Assembly: GCA_008508345.1 (NCBI GenBank)
Contig: QNGE01003759.1
Location: 10,735-74,734 of the forward strand
Reading direction: 5' to 3'
Source of the DNA: Paragonimus westermani
Lineage: Eukaryota > Platyhelminthes > Trematoda > Plagiorchiida > Troglotrematidae
DNA: 64,000 bases
Below the pieces are notes generated by a model. It saw nothing but the letters and a program-made list of their open reading frames with translations. It did not search any database and was not told where the DNA came from. Of the stretch, positions 25,222-36,030 are shown in pieces. Within the stretch, counting starts at the first letter, position 1; each line of letters begins with the position of its first letter. Both the position numbers and the translations under genes were made by a program.

Positions 25222-25790
25222 TTCAAGGATGAGATTTTAGCCGAAATTACTACGTGTAGGCTCACAAGTGCAGTCAATAGAACATATTACGCCGCTAAAT
25301 CACGTGTCTACTTTACGTCCAATCCGGTTTTGTGCCCACGCCTAGAACACAAAGTGATTATTTCTGTAACCTCGTTTTATGTATACTCATTTACTTGTTC
25401 CTGTGGGACCAGTTATGTTGGTCGCACGTAAAAGATGCATTTCGCCCAGTCTACCGAATTAAGGCCATCCAGACGAAAGCGATGAGGAGTAGGATGCTGT
25501 CTACAGCAGAAGCTATTGGAATTCGCATGTATAACTCACCCCTATGCGCCCAAAAACGTGTTGTACAGGCTTTGGATCTGCCTTGACCAACCCCCCCCCC
25601 TCTGTTAGCTTGTCAAGACCCATTGTTCAAGTGGGTACTTGATTGCAGTGTGACAGTGAACTGATTGACCTCATTAATCACACGTTCCCCATTTAGTTCC
25701 CTAATGATTCTCCCGTGAAATGTGTGATATAAATGTGATGTATTTAGTCTGATGAGGAACCACAGAGAATGACCTTGTTCGCTACACATT
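25222..25790 (+). mobile_element. Penelope-like element 3' end (plus)
   Basis: Directly after the gap: TYYAAKSRVYFTSNPVLCPR, then YVYSFTCSCGTSYVGRT, the start of the GIY-YIG endonuclease that marks Penelope-like elements. Then, in another frame, LSTAEAIGIRMYNSPLCAQK and RVVQALDLP with a stop, the family's C-terminus. The GIY-YIG central part (25430-25480) is deleted or frameshifted, with a TAA right after GRT. The 3' flank (25580-25720) matches the inverted copy at 23140-23385. The reverse transcriptase would lie in the gap. Dead copy. Confidence 0.85.
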
Positions 25791-26759
25791 ATTTTTCACG
25801 ACTACGCTGGGAATTTTTACGAGATCTACACTTTTTATCGTGTGTCAAGCCTCGGAGCATGGATACACACAATCAGCTCTAGAGCTGTCTCCTTTGCAAA
25901 GGGGCGCTAGAAAAAAATATGTAAATTCGGTAAGATATCTGTACGTTTATGTTAGGAGCAGGTTGAAAATTGGCAACTCACTTTCCAGGATGTTTACCAC
26001 TCCCCGCCGTGTCTCATCGATCTCTTTCCGTCTGACATTGCTGTGAACATTGACACAGAGAACGCTCTAAGCTAAACTACCAATCTACACGGAAAGCTAT
26101 TTCTCATCAAAAGACGGGCCGCCATGGAACAGGCCAAAATGTTACTCTGCTCAAACTCACTTGGAAGGCTTTCGGATCATGCTAAATGAATAACCGCACA
26201 GGACTGTAGAAAATGTTCCACATGCCTTCAAAATGTAACTTAGGCATCAGCACATTCTAACTAATATCTTCCTTAATTCAACCGATTAACTTAAGATCGT
26301 GGACCGTTTTGATTTTACGGACAGCACTACCTCGTGATATCGCCGAAAAGACATCGTCCAATGCGACGAACACGTATGTTACCTTTGGTAATCTTCGTAA
26401 TATGTGTGAGGACGGAAAGGAATCCAGTTATTGTCAAAAGGAAGGGTTGTAATGCATATATGCGATCCATCTTGCTCTATTGTTTCTCGTCAATGCCACG
26501 GTGAGTGGCAGTTGGATGTACGGTAACAGCTGATCAGGCTCATAGTAGCTACAGAACGAATGAGTTGAAATTTCTTTATATTTCTCAGTGGTTTTGATTC
26601 AGGACATCACAGTCATTAATAAAACACGAGCAACACACAACTAGTATTCCACAGAATTTCATCCATTGCATTAGGTTAACGCAAAAACTAATTTCATTCT
26701 GACCCCGTTAAGGTATCTATCTTATCCACTCAATATAAATTATACATTATTCACAGCTG

Positions 26760-27240
26760 GTCTCAGATATCAAATTCTAGTTCCTTTTTGAAAGAGGCAC
26801 TTGACCCAAGCTCCGTCGTTACTACAGCATTTCAGCAGGGGATATCGTTACAGCAACGGTCTCATCAGGAAAACGTGCCGACTACTGCACTCAAACTAGG
26901 CACATCCATAGTCACGTGCACTTGTGAGTAATGGTCCGATTACAATAACAGGAGGCATAGTGAGTGTCAGGTTAATTCCCTTCGAGGACCTTACGATTAG
27001 GATTTCTCAATGTGGAGCCACAGAAATGATTAAATTCGTCGAGCGATGTCAAGTAGTGTTATTTTTGGTTGATATACATACAAAATCGCCCACCAGTGAT
27101 TGCGGCTTCCACATTCATGTTGACCTTCCAGTCAGTCTATTTCGGAAGGGGTCACTCTACTGCATGTTCGTAACCGTTAAAGGACGTCAGTAGCGCACCT
27201 CCTAGCTACGACCGGATGTTAACTGTAATTCGGAAAGTTA
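26760..27240 (-). repeat. two degenerate SINE copies
   Basis: 26760-26910 keeps CGTGCCGACTACTGCACTC and ACTAGGCAC, matching 32765-32810. 27105-27240 keeps ACATTCATGTTGACCTTCCA, TTTCGGAAG and AGGACGTCAGTAGCGCAC, matching 32630-32715. The spacer between them (ACGATTAGGATTTCTC) resembles 32925-32940, so this whole stretch and 32600-33130 may share an ancestral composite. An 89-codon ORF here (26924-27193) lies within this repeat and is not called. Confidence 0.5.
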
Positions 27241-27484
27241 TTTTCCTTCTATAACGTTTAGAATTGCGAAAAATCAGTTAAGGTGACCACTTGTGTGACA
27301 CCGATGAGCTGTGGAATGCAGAACATCAAAAAATGGCTATGGTCTAAGCAGCTGAACAATTATCGACTGACGATAATTGTCTAATAAACTATCTCCATAG
27401 TGGTGTGGCAGTTGGGACTCATCAATATCAAATACCAATACACTGCAATCGATTATGTACATGTGTATGTTTGATATGACTCAC

Positions 27485-27767
27485 TTAATTCCGCTTCCAA
27501 GACAGGAGTGGGGAGAAACGTTCCCTTGGGGATTACTCCTGAGGCAGGACTCGGTTGCGTCTGGCTACTAGATGGAAGTTTGAGCAAAGTCAACGATGGA
27601 CGGCGCTTAGCACGGAACGAGCGTGTGTGGGTTGTAGCGCCATTAGATTTTGGCGGTTCGAGCTTCAAAATTTGATTGCACGAGGCAGAAGTAGATGTTG
27701 GGTCAATGGACACATTGGTATTAGTGGAAAACTGCGTTTGTTCCATTGTATTTTCTTTGAGAGGGAA
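27485..27767 (-). CDS. exon A of minus-strand Ser/Thr/Pro-rich gene
   Basis: The acceptor cgacttttttcacccag is followed by 94 open codons plus one base (phase 0 to 1) and GAATTAA|GTGAGTC. It reads FPLKENTMEQTQFSTNTNVS, IDPTSTSASCNQILKLEPPK, SNGATTHTRSFRAKRRPSLT, LLKLPSSSQTQPSPASGVIP, KGTFLPTPVLEAEL. The C-terminal third aligns with 13169-13460, with conserved phase, length and motif order: basic cluster, SLTL, spacer, GxIPxGTFLxTP, EL. The next exon in phase is 16044-16103. Likely an intrinsically disordered regulatory protein. The RRPSLTL element would suit a basophilic kinase (inference). No known family is named with confidence. Confidence 0.7.
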
Positions 27768-30600
27768 CTGGGTGAAAAAAGTCGATTAGAGCGATTAGTT
27801 AACAGATCGACATCGAGGTTTAACTTGCAATCGTGCTGTGGCTGACCTGTAAACATGATTGGGGAGGAACTGGAATGCGTTTTGGGTCAATAAAACTTAG
27901 TAAACACACCTGATATAGACAATGTGTCCATGGTTCACGCCAACAAGTGGACATAAAGCGGTCGTAATATAGTTTATTCCATCGCGCCAGACAGTAATGC
28001 ATGTGGTGAATCGCAAGGTATGATAATCGGCAGCGTCCACCATGGTACAACAAGGAAGAAATACATTACTTTCTGCAAGCAGATTTTCTAAGAGGAGACT
28101 AACTCTGCATGATTGGTGTCGGGATGAATTCAAGGAGGCGGAGTAAGGTGTTTCATTTAAAATGACATTGTTGTGCACAATGAACGTTGGGGGTGAACTA
28201 CATAAACACAAACAGTAACGGCGCAAACTGAAAATGAAAGACGCTATTTCTATGTAACCAAACTGACAATCGGTAGATATCTACGTGTTTTCGAAAAACT
28301 GAAACGCTGGAACAGAGCTATTATACGCATCAGGCGACAGTATTTAAATAGACTAGTGTGGAAACTAAAAAAATGGAGGGTATCGTGTTAAAAAAAAAAC
28401 AGCTCGCCCAATCAGACCGTTTACGTAAGAGTCAAAAGAGTTAAAGTAAGTCTATTCATACGCGCCTAAAGTTACCTTTCGACAATCAGTTCATAGAAGC
28501 AGAATCATCATCGGAAAATATGTAACAGCAGCAACTTATGATTTACTGCCATACAATCACACAAAAAAACAATTTATCAACAGAAAGAAGGAAAAATCTG
28601 TGTTCAAACTAACAAGGTTAAGGTACAGCACATGATATGCATGCAACAAACTATGGCTCGACAGAGGTCACAATTAAGTCCAAAGTGGTTTGACACTAGA
28701 AATATTTGACAACCGTCTGAATCAAAACACTATAAGGGTTTGGACGAGTAATCTGTACAGTACTCGTCGTCTAAAATCGAATTATTGGCCTCCTTGTTTG
28801 AAGTCCACTTGTACCATTCGATGAATACGTTGGGAACGCAAACATTGACAATGTTTAAAATCGTCGACTCGCTGTAATCAGGTTTTACAACTTTCCGGTA
28901 AACTTGCAGGTCCTTCAATTATCTGAAATCGTGAACAGCGACATTACGACGTAAATCATGCAATTTAAGCAACAATGCCGGAAAATGTTCAGAGTTCCTA
29001 TTTCAAGATGGGATCCGGAAAGAATGGACTAGCCACTTAACAAGGTTGGACAGCATTGTGTGTGAAACAGGCTATGATGAATGACTGAAGAAGCGTTATC
29101 ACCGCATGTACGGAGAAATTGTTAGGCAGGATGCACGCTTGCACACTTCATTCATTCTTGCCAGCTCTGTATACGAAATGATGGCCGAATGGATAGACGA
29201 CTGGGTGTGTACAAACACAGTTTGAATATCTTAGCAGGTGAATTTATAGTATAAATGGTTATACATCAATGGGCAAGGAAGGAAGATAGGCGGTCAAACA
29301 GAAAGGAAGAGGAAGTGATCTTGTTGGGGTTCGGATAAACTTGATCGGAAGAATATGGGTCCAGAGACTCTACTCTAATATCACAAACCATTAATGAAAT
29401 ATGGACCAGCTTGTGAATAAAACATATCCTCGTGGGCTCTCGCGGCGCCAGGGTCATTTGGTTTTAAAAATGCTGAGATTCTAAAGTAAACTTTCAAAAG
29501 GTCTGGTGAGTAACCACACTGCTTATTCGGAGTTCGAAAAGCGGAGAGGACAGGGTTGAAATACATGTAATTTGCTGGAAGCTAACCATTCTCGATTTCA
29601 GTAGAATCCGACTCTAATGTATTCGAAATCCATACATATATTAATTGATCGGAAAATGAAGCGGGCGTGATGCAGATAGCCAACAATTGTTGGGTTCGTA
29701 CTGTCAAACAGCACAAAGATGGGGAACAGTAGACAGAAGTAAAAGTGCCAACAATCGACCCATACATCTACCGTACTATTTAGCACGTTAGCTGTTAAAT
29801 ATTCAAGTTTATATCAGATACATCTTGAAAACTGAGCCACAACTGTAGAGTGAGCAAGCTCCCAAATTTTTACTCACAAGTGTTCTGCCGCTTCTCTACA
29901 CGGTTGTAAGTTTAAGCACGTAACCGATGGAGCACACACGTACATTACGTAGTTCAAAAGAGGAATAAGCACAATATGTATGGAACCAAACGTTATCGCA
30001 GTCTTTCACGGTTTATGAAAAAAATAATGACCAGTTGAAAATTGAGACAAGGAGGCAAACTATGCATCCTGGTATTAGTGGATTTCTATTGAACAACCCA
30101 CAAAACTACAACGTTAAAAAGGCAGCCTCACAACTCTCAACCTCGAGGAATCATGGCAATAGCCTAAGAGAAAGAACTTACCAAAACTTTTAAAATATTT
30201 CCACAAACGTACCGCACAATATGAGGATTAAAAAAATCAGTGTGCCGTGAAGAGGGAAAAAGTGTACGGGGAGAAAGAAGGAAAAGTGCACTGATGCACA
30301 CAGAGAATTGCAACAGGAGCACCACCGACTTCTAATGGTAGCCATATCAGACAGAGGGATTGAGGTATGACTTCCATCGATGCAGCAGATCGGTACCTAG
30401 TATAGTTTCTTTCACGTTGTCAATTGCTAACATTGCGTGGCGTAATCAGATAACACCTATCTGAATTTCAACATTTCCAGTTTCCAATACCTGGAAAACC
30501 GCCCCCACTGACCGCAGTTACATTCCGGCTGCTGGAATTAACGGGCAACCCCTGTAATTTGTCTGTAATTGACGCTTTGACCTTCGTGTGTAACATAGCG
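27768..30600. other. intronic or intergenic, no gene seen
   Basis: Only chance ORFs, A-rich runs (28380-28400, 28560-28575) and no recognised repeat. Nothing supports a coding call. Confidence 0.35.
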
Positions 30601-30727
30601 ATCTTTAACTCCGTGAATTAACATTTCGACTCGCAGAACGTCCCCATGACAGCCTGGCATCACAAAAAAAACAAGAAGAACGTCTGTTAGGACAATGACC
30701 TGCAAAATATTGCGCCCTGATGGTTGA

Positions 30728-31006
30728 GAATAGTGGTGGTGTTGTTTGTAGCTCGGGTTGATTGTTTTCGTATTGATATGTTCGCCGAGCTTGGCATTTA
30801 GGTTGCAAACGTTTCATCACCAAGCGAGGTGACATCATCAGTGCGTGAGTGTTCAGCGTATAATTCAAAATTATACGCCGAACACTCACGCACTGATGAT
30901 GTCACCTCGCTTGGTGATGAAACGTTTGCAACCTAAATGCCAAGCTCGGCGAACATATCAATACGAAAACAATCAACCCGAGCTACAAACAACACCACCA
31001 CTATTC
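30728..31006. repeat. near-perfect 279-bp palindrome
   Basis: The arms are 30728-30865 and 30869-31006 (138 bp each) with a 3-base centre (CAA). I count one mismatch (30855 against 30879). The right arm stops exactly before the single N at 31007. The unit reads ACTGATGATGTCACCTCGCT, TGGTGATGAAACGTTTGCAA (DDVTSLGDETFAT), wording often seen near the 3' end of Penelope-like or related retroelements; that assignment is inference. The two mirror ORFs on either strand are products of the symmetry, not genes. Confidence 0.95.
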
Positions 31007-31054
31007 NCGTGCCCACAGGTTACGAACTGAAATTTTAGTCCATAACGCAGCGGC

Positions 31055-31310
31055 GGTTTCTAATTAGATGTCGTGCGCACTTCTGCTTGGTTTTGTATGT
31101 TTGGCTGAAACTTTGTCGTGGATTTTCGTTTGCTATTTCTCGCCCATTGGCCTAACTTCGTTGGGCGATGACTCGCTCGGTCTTTCCTGTTGTCCGCAAT
31201 CTGTCCGTACGGGATCTGACCATACCTCATCATCGCGCTGAGACATTCTGCTAAGTGTTGGAATAATCGTGTGTCTGATTTGGTCTTCCAGCATAGTAGA
31301 AATGTATACC
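31055..31310 (-). repeat. dispersed repeat, copy 1
   Basis: Colinear with 47655-47900. Shared blocks in order are CGTGCGCACTTCTGC, then CTCGCCCATTGGCCTAACTT, TCGTTGGGCGATGACTC, and TGTTGGAATAATCG. Read on the minus strand the block gives ESSPNEVRPMGEK here and ELSLNEIAPTDEEWQAE in the other copy, so it probably derives from a coding part of an unidentified retroelement. Confidence 0.5.
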
Positions 31311-32599
31311 AGTTGATCATCACCAAACAGTGAGGTTGTTCAGTCGAAGACCCGCGTTCATGCTTCATTAATTCAGCCATTGCCAGCTGTACATCAATGG
31401 TTCGTACTGAAGCTTCATAGCCATATGGAAAAGAAGTCAGACTCTAGGTTAACAGTAATAGAAATTAATTAGGCAGGATAAAAGACCTTTTTCTAAACCC
31501 AAACACTCAATGTCAACGTGTTCACATCTTGCAACCAAATAACCCAGTCGGAAGTGAGAGTGAGGGGATGTGGCAAAATTGGATTAAGGTGGTTTCTCGA
31601 CTGAAAAACGTCCAGCCAACCAGAGCCCATGCACAAGCTATCGTAAGCGGGACTGTGTTTTATCGACGCTCGCCAATCAAAACGGGGATCAGTGGATCTG
31701 TCAAATCTATCTGTAAGAGTTCGTGGTTGAAGCAATTTGTCTGGACGCGTGTTGCAGTTGAACAGCCAAACCGTTCGAGTCAAAGTCGTGGAAAGCACTA
31801 ACGAACGAACCAATCAAAACGCGACAAATTTGGTGCACAACAGCAGTGGTTAGTGTATACAAGTGTTTCCATATAAAAAGGTGTTTTTTCTAACAAATTA
31901 GAATTGCCTCATGCTGTTTAGACCTTCATTGTTCCATTTTCTAAACATATTTGCTATGTATGGGGCAGGCGGTATCCGCGGGAAAGGGACCTTGCAGCTT
32001 GCGCTGCCTCACCTTACTAAGGGTTCTCGCTTCGCAGCCAAATAACGGCAACACACACAACGCTGAACCCCACTGGTATCATCATATCCAACATCTACAG
32101 TTAATTTACAAGGGTTCCAGCCCGATAGACGAAGTTGATCTACGGCGGTTAAAAGACCAGCAACTAACTACATTTCTATAAGCTAAACCAGCGTGAATCG
32201 CTGATACGTCGCCGTTCTTGATGGCGAGCAGCTGTAACCCTGAAGGGGCACCCTGTAAGTTTGTAGCTGTAAAGTGTATCCCGAAAACTGGACAAAATGC
32301 AATGTATCGTCAGCTGTCTATTGGAAACCGTCAAACAATAACACAGTCAGTACAATCACGATGTGAGTTCTACATCGGCATTCGGTGAGTGATGTAGACA
32401 ACACTCCACTAATCCGTGCATCATAAAACGTACATGGTTGTATCCGAACTGGAGAGGTGTTAAACACAAAGTATAAATTAGCCATGGATTTTCATCGGTC
32501 GAGTCATAGCTGCAAAAGCGAGCAACCCAGATGCATTCAAAATATTACCTGTAAGATAATTGGTGAGCAGCCAGGGATTTGGATAACTTTGGGTTGAAC

Positions 32600-32800
32600 A
32601 TTACTAACAGTTGATGGCAGCTTTGACATTCAGATAGACTTACCAACCAGCCTCTTTCGAAAAGAACCACTACACTCTGGTTTCGCTTGTGTTGGAGGTC
32701 GTTAGTAGTGCATATCCTTGCTGCGGCTGGGGTTCGAACTCCGACCACGCTTCCATAAGGCAACCGTGCTGACCACTGCGTCATTGGCCTCATACTAGGC
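32600..32800 (-). repeat. tRNA-derived SINE (minus)
   Basis: On the minus strand: TGACGCAGTGGTCAGCACGG (A box), GGAGTTCGAACCCCAGCC (B box), then AGCAAGGATATGCACTACTA and GGTTCTTTTCGAAAGAGGCT. The A to B spacing (about 43 bases) is that of a tRNA. The best-preserved SINE copy in the window. Confidence 0.75.
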
Positions 32801-32964
32801 ACGATAGAATTATCATATCCGAACACTCAAGCACTTTCGCTTGTGAGTACTGAACAGGTCACTCGATCTTCTCAAGAGGAGACACAGTAACTGTCCTGTT
32901 AACTCCAATTGATAACCCCGTGATTAGGACTTCCTAGACAGACCGAAATTTCCGATCTCATTAA

Positions 32965-33130
32965 AAAAGCGCAGTGGTCAACACGGTTGCCTCATGAAAG
33001 CGTGGCCGAAGATCTAACCCCAGCCGCAGCAAGAATATGAACTACTGACGAGCTCCAATAAGAGCGAAACTCGAGTCTAGGGCTTCTTTTCGAAGGAGGA
33101 TGGCTGTGAAAGCTGCCATTAAATGGAAAG
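32965..33130 (+). repeat. tRNA-derived SINE (plus), head-to-head with previous
   Basis: AAGCGCAGTGGTCAACACGG (A box), GAAGATCTAACCCCAGCCGC (eroded B box), GAACTACTGACGAGCTCC, GCGAAACTCGAGTCTAGGGC and TTCTTTTCGAAGGAGG follow in order. It faces the copy at 32600-32800 across about 165 bases. Confidence 0.7.
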
Positions 33131-33721
33131 ATTTCCAACCTTAAAATGTAAGACGCCCAGATGAAATCCAGTGAATCCCCTGGATTGTGATTTCTGCTAA
33201 ATGAACGAGATTCGTGAAATCTCGTTACAAAAGGAACATGGTTATGGAAATGATGTATGACCTACAGTATTGGAGCGATCCGAAGGAACATGAACAGACT
33301 GACTAGATCGGGGCTCTTGGTCGTCAACCTCTGTGACTGAAGCCGAAGTACGTTTTGGGCCTGGTTAAAACAAGAGCGGGAGTAAGACAATCAATTTAGT
33401 GAGTCATGTCCATGGAATGGATATAACGGACAGAGTGAAAATTTTATGGCATTTTATCCAGATTATTTTAGTCAACATGGAACTAGAACTGACAAGCAGC
33501 CCATATGCAATTAAAACATTCAAACAACTAAAAACCGAACAAATAACGGGATTTTTGAATGACACGTATATATGTACACACACGTTCTACAAATTCTAAA
33601 GTAATGGTTTTCCCTGCACCGATTCCCAAAATCCTCAAGAATAGAAATGTTTAGAGCCCTTACTGCATTTATTCACCATGACACTAAAAAAGGCCACGAC
33701 AAAATTATGGAAACATCTTAC

Positions 33722-33797
33722 GTACACGTAGCACACTTGGAAGAAAGCTATTCTGTCCCAGAACTGCAGTCCATTTTTGACACGGTCAGGACAAGCA
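33722..33797 (-). CDS. candidate exon, minus-strand gene
   Basis: Minus strand: gctgctgttgtttattcag, then 76 bases with one open frame (phase 2 to 0), then CGTGTAC|GTAAGATG. It reads ACPDRVKNGLQFWDRIAFFQ then VCYVY. Exit phase 0 matches the entry of exon A at 27485-27767, so it could be the preceding exon. It is embedded in a 165-codon open stretch (33635-34132), most of which is probably open by chance. The family is not recognised. Confidence 0.4.
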
Positions 33798-34027
33798 CTG
33801 AATAAACAACAGCAGCCATTTAGATGAGACCCAACTGTGAAATCTACCACAAAACTCATTAGTAATACCATTTCTATGCTCAGCAGTGGCGTTGGGGGAT
33901 TCCAGCGTGAAACGTTTGAGAAATCCTGCCGAGGCAGTCGATCGCCTGAATCATTTGGCGGATTCCATATGACAATGGGAGAGGTAGGTAACAGAGTCAA
34001 AATGTGAAATTTCCGAGCTCTTGATAT

Positions 34028-34106
34028 AGTTTCGTAGTTCAGCTGGTAGAGCGCTTGACGCGTTGAGGCACGCTGTGTCTGTTGCTGGTTTGAATCCAGC
34101 CGGAGC
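34028..34106 (+). repeat. tRNA-like sequence (pseudogene or SINE head)
   Basis: It shows an A box TAGTTCAGCTGGTAGAGCGC, a T-arm GCTGGTTTGAATCCAGC with a perfect 5-bp stem, and a weak acceptor pairing (AGTTTCG with CGGAGCC). The anticodon arm does not fold properly and the A to B spacing (52) is long. I therefore read it as a tRNA pseudogene or a SINE head of a family different from the one at 32.6-33.1 kb. Confidence 0.55.
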
Positions 34107-34910
34107 CCTGACTTTTCACAGTTGCATCTCATCTAAAATCATAAATCTGCCACACTACTCATCAGTCTTGCTGTTCTACTCCTCCTCCAGAGTAATCTTT
34201 AATTCGGCAGATGAAGTGGAGACTCAGGTTTGTTTGTTAAGCATGCAATCAACGAAAGTTTGACACTGTACTGAGATCCGGACCGCAAGTTAACCAAGCC
34301 ACAACACTAATAAACATGAAAGAACGGCCATGTTCATGAAATGTAAGAAATATGAAGCGCCGTGTTTTCTTCAGAGAACATACCAATTCCCCAGTTTTCG
34401 TTTACAGTAGGTTATTGAACTTGGATTTCAATCCACGGCTGCCAGCTCCCTCAGACCAGTAACACGAAACGTAGATAGATCGTTCACCGTTAACTCGCTT
34501 ACGAAAAGAGTTTGTCCTTTCGGAAGTCATACCAATGAGGATTCAAACGCATCCCATCCGACCAAATCGATTTATTTTCCCCTGTAAACATAGCAGTGCG
34601 CCGCTGATAGCTATGATGTCCCACCCGAACCAAGTGTTGCTGTATTTGACACTGAGTCAGCAGACCGATAAAGGAGTTCGTGTGGTGTCCGTTATTGTCG
34701 CGATTCCGCGAAAGTGTCTGGAGCCAAAAGACGCATAAACGTGACTACAAGTGACTTGATATGCCCCACTGATGGTCCCTCTCAAGATATCCTGTGCCTA
34801 ATGTGAACCCGAAAAAGTAAACCTTGCAAGCGTGTGAATGGAAGTCTTTGGAAGCCAGTCGCTAAATGCTTGTTAGCCAGATAACAGGTTAGTGTGAAAG
34901 TGAAACTCAC

Positions 34911-35069
34911 CTTCCGAAAACAGGACAATCGGTTAGGAAGAAAGACTTCGGAAACATAAAGCGGAAGTACCAGCATAAAGAGTAAACATGGATTTGAAGA
35001 TTGTACTGACGAACTAAGGGCATCCAGCATCAACAAAGCCGAAGGGAAGAAAAGGTAGCAGACTGCCAT
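34911..35069 (-). CDS. candidate initial exon, membrane protein
   Basis: ATG at 35069 (minus) opens 53 codons to TTCGGAAG|GTGAGTTTC, a near-perfect donor in phase 0. It contains two hydrophobic stretches (VCYLFFPSALLMLDAL and CLLFMLVLPLYVSEVFL), as in a signal anchor or two-pass segment. The frame continues open 5' of the ATG without an acceptor, which favours an initial exon if real. No partner exon was found. The family is unknown. Confidence 0.3.
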
Positions 35070-35559
35070 GACCCAGGATTTTCGGAGAGAGTGGTTTACC
35101 AGACGACGGAGGTTGTCAGTTGAGGCGCGTGGAAACAAAGGCACAAATATACGATATAATTAACTTTCGTGTGACTAATGCACTCGCAATCTTTCCGTTG
35201 ATGGCGCGATGTGAGCAGATTGATACGCGTCAATCTGAGACCGCCAGAGCATCACCGAATGGCCACATCACAATCGCCTACAGTACCTATGGTTGCCTGA
35301 TGAAACGCACTTGAAGTCACGATCGCATAACAGCCGTTAATCAAATGTTACACCACAGAGCGGAAGATATAGATGGATAACATCACGGCACTACAGCGCC
35401 TGGCCCGAAGGGTTTCACTTACGTGCTTATAGCTGCTCGCATAAAAGCTTCCTGGGGGATCCGTTCGTCAGTCATCCCTACGGACGCGTCCAAGCCATAA
35501 ATGCTAGTTAACAATCAGCAGAGATTCAATCTGGTTCATACCTCCTAGGCGAAGAATCG

Positions 35560-36030
35560 GAATTCGGGATAACCCAATATGCAATATACACTTTGGAGAT
35601 TACAGATGGAAGCGGCTCGGATAGCGCACATTCCGTTGATAAGATGCTCATGTTTGACTGCCGAAAAAGACCACTACACGACAGACAAACAGTTTGGTTT
35701 TTACACCCAGTCAGGGGTTTTTACAGAAACGCCTACCAAGACATCAGAAAACGACGTTAGCCTCCACCACGCCAGCTCGTCCCTCGCGGTCCATGTACAG
35801 ATCTGTCAACAGTGCTACCCAAGTAGCACAAATCTGCGCAGTTATCCGTAAGGTCACTATTCCTGAGGTTGACGAACGCCCGAGATTAAATTTCGAAACT
35901 GGCCCAGGACCCACACAGCTCCCCACGAACAGTTGTCTGTAAGATTCGATAACATTATTGGTGAAACCTCCATAGTACGGCTCAACAAGTAAATTCCGCG
36001 TCCGTGCTCTGCTTGAGCCCCTCGCTGATA
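35560..36030 (-). mobile_element. very degener­ate LINE RT C-terminal relic
   Basis: Reading the minus strand with frameshifts gives TYLGSTVDRSV, then RAGVVEANVVF..CLGRRF and VKTKLFVCRVVVFFGSQT. These align by eye with the TYLGS..., KAR.AFANLRHLW and KGRVY.A.VRAVLLYGCETW blocks that follow the palm domain of digenean LINE reverse transcriptases. It is heavily decayed. I call it only because three blocks fall in the expected order. Confidence 0.4.

Noticed and set aside
24301..25431. 376-codon plus-strand ORF and the overlapping long ORFs across the gap at 24.7-25.2 kb
   Set aside because: They are open only because the N run contains no stops. The left end is LINE endonuclease and the right end is a different element (Penelope-like).
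30605..31030. Two ORFs with the same protein (HALMMSPRLVMKRLQP...) on opposite strands
   Set aside because: They are the two arms of one palindrome read on each strand, not a conserved protein family.
34028..34106. Functional tRNA gene
   Set aside because: The T-arm is good, but the anticodon arm does not fold and the A-to-B spacing is abnormal. Reported as a tRNA-like repeat instead.
33635..34132. 165-codon minus-strand ORF as a single gene
   Set aside because: It runs through a tRNA-like element. Only the 76-base splice-flanked part at 33722-33797 is kept as a candidate exon.
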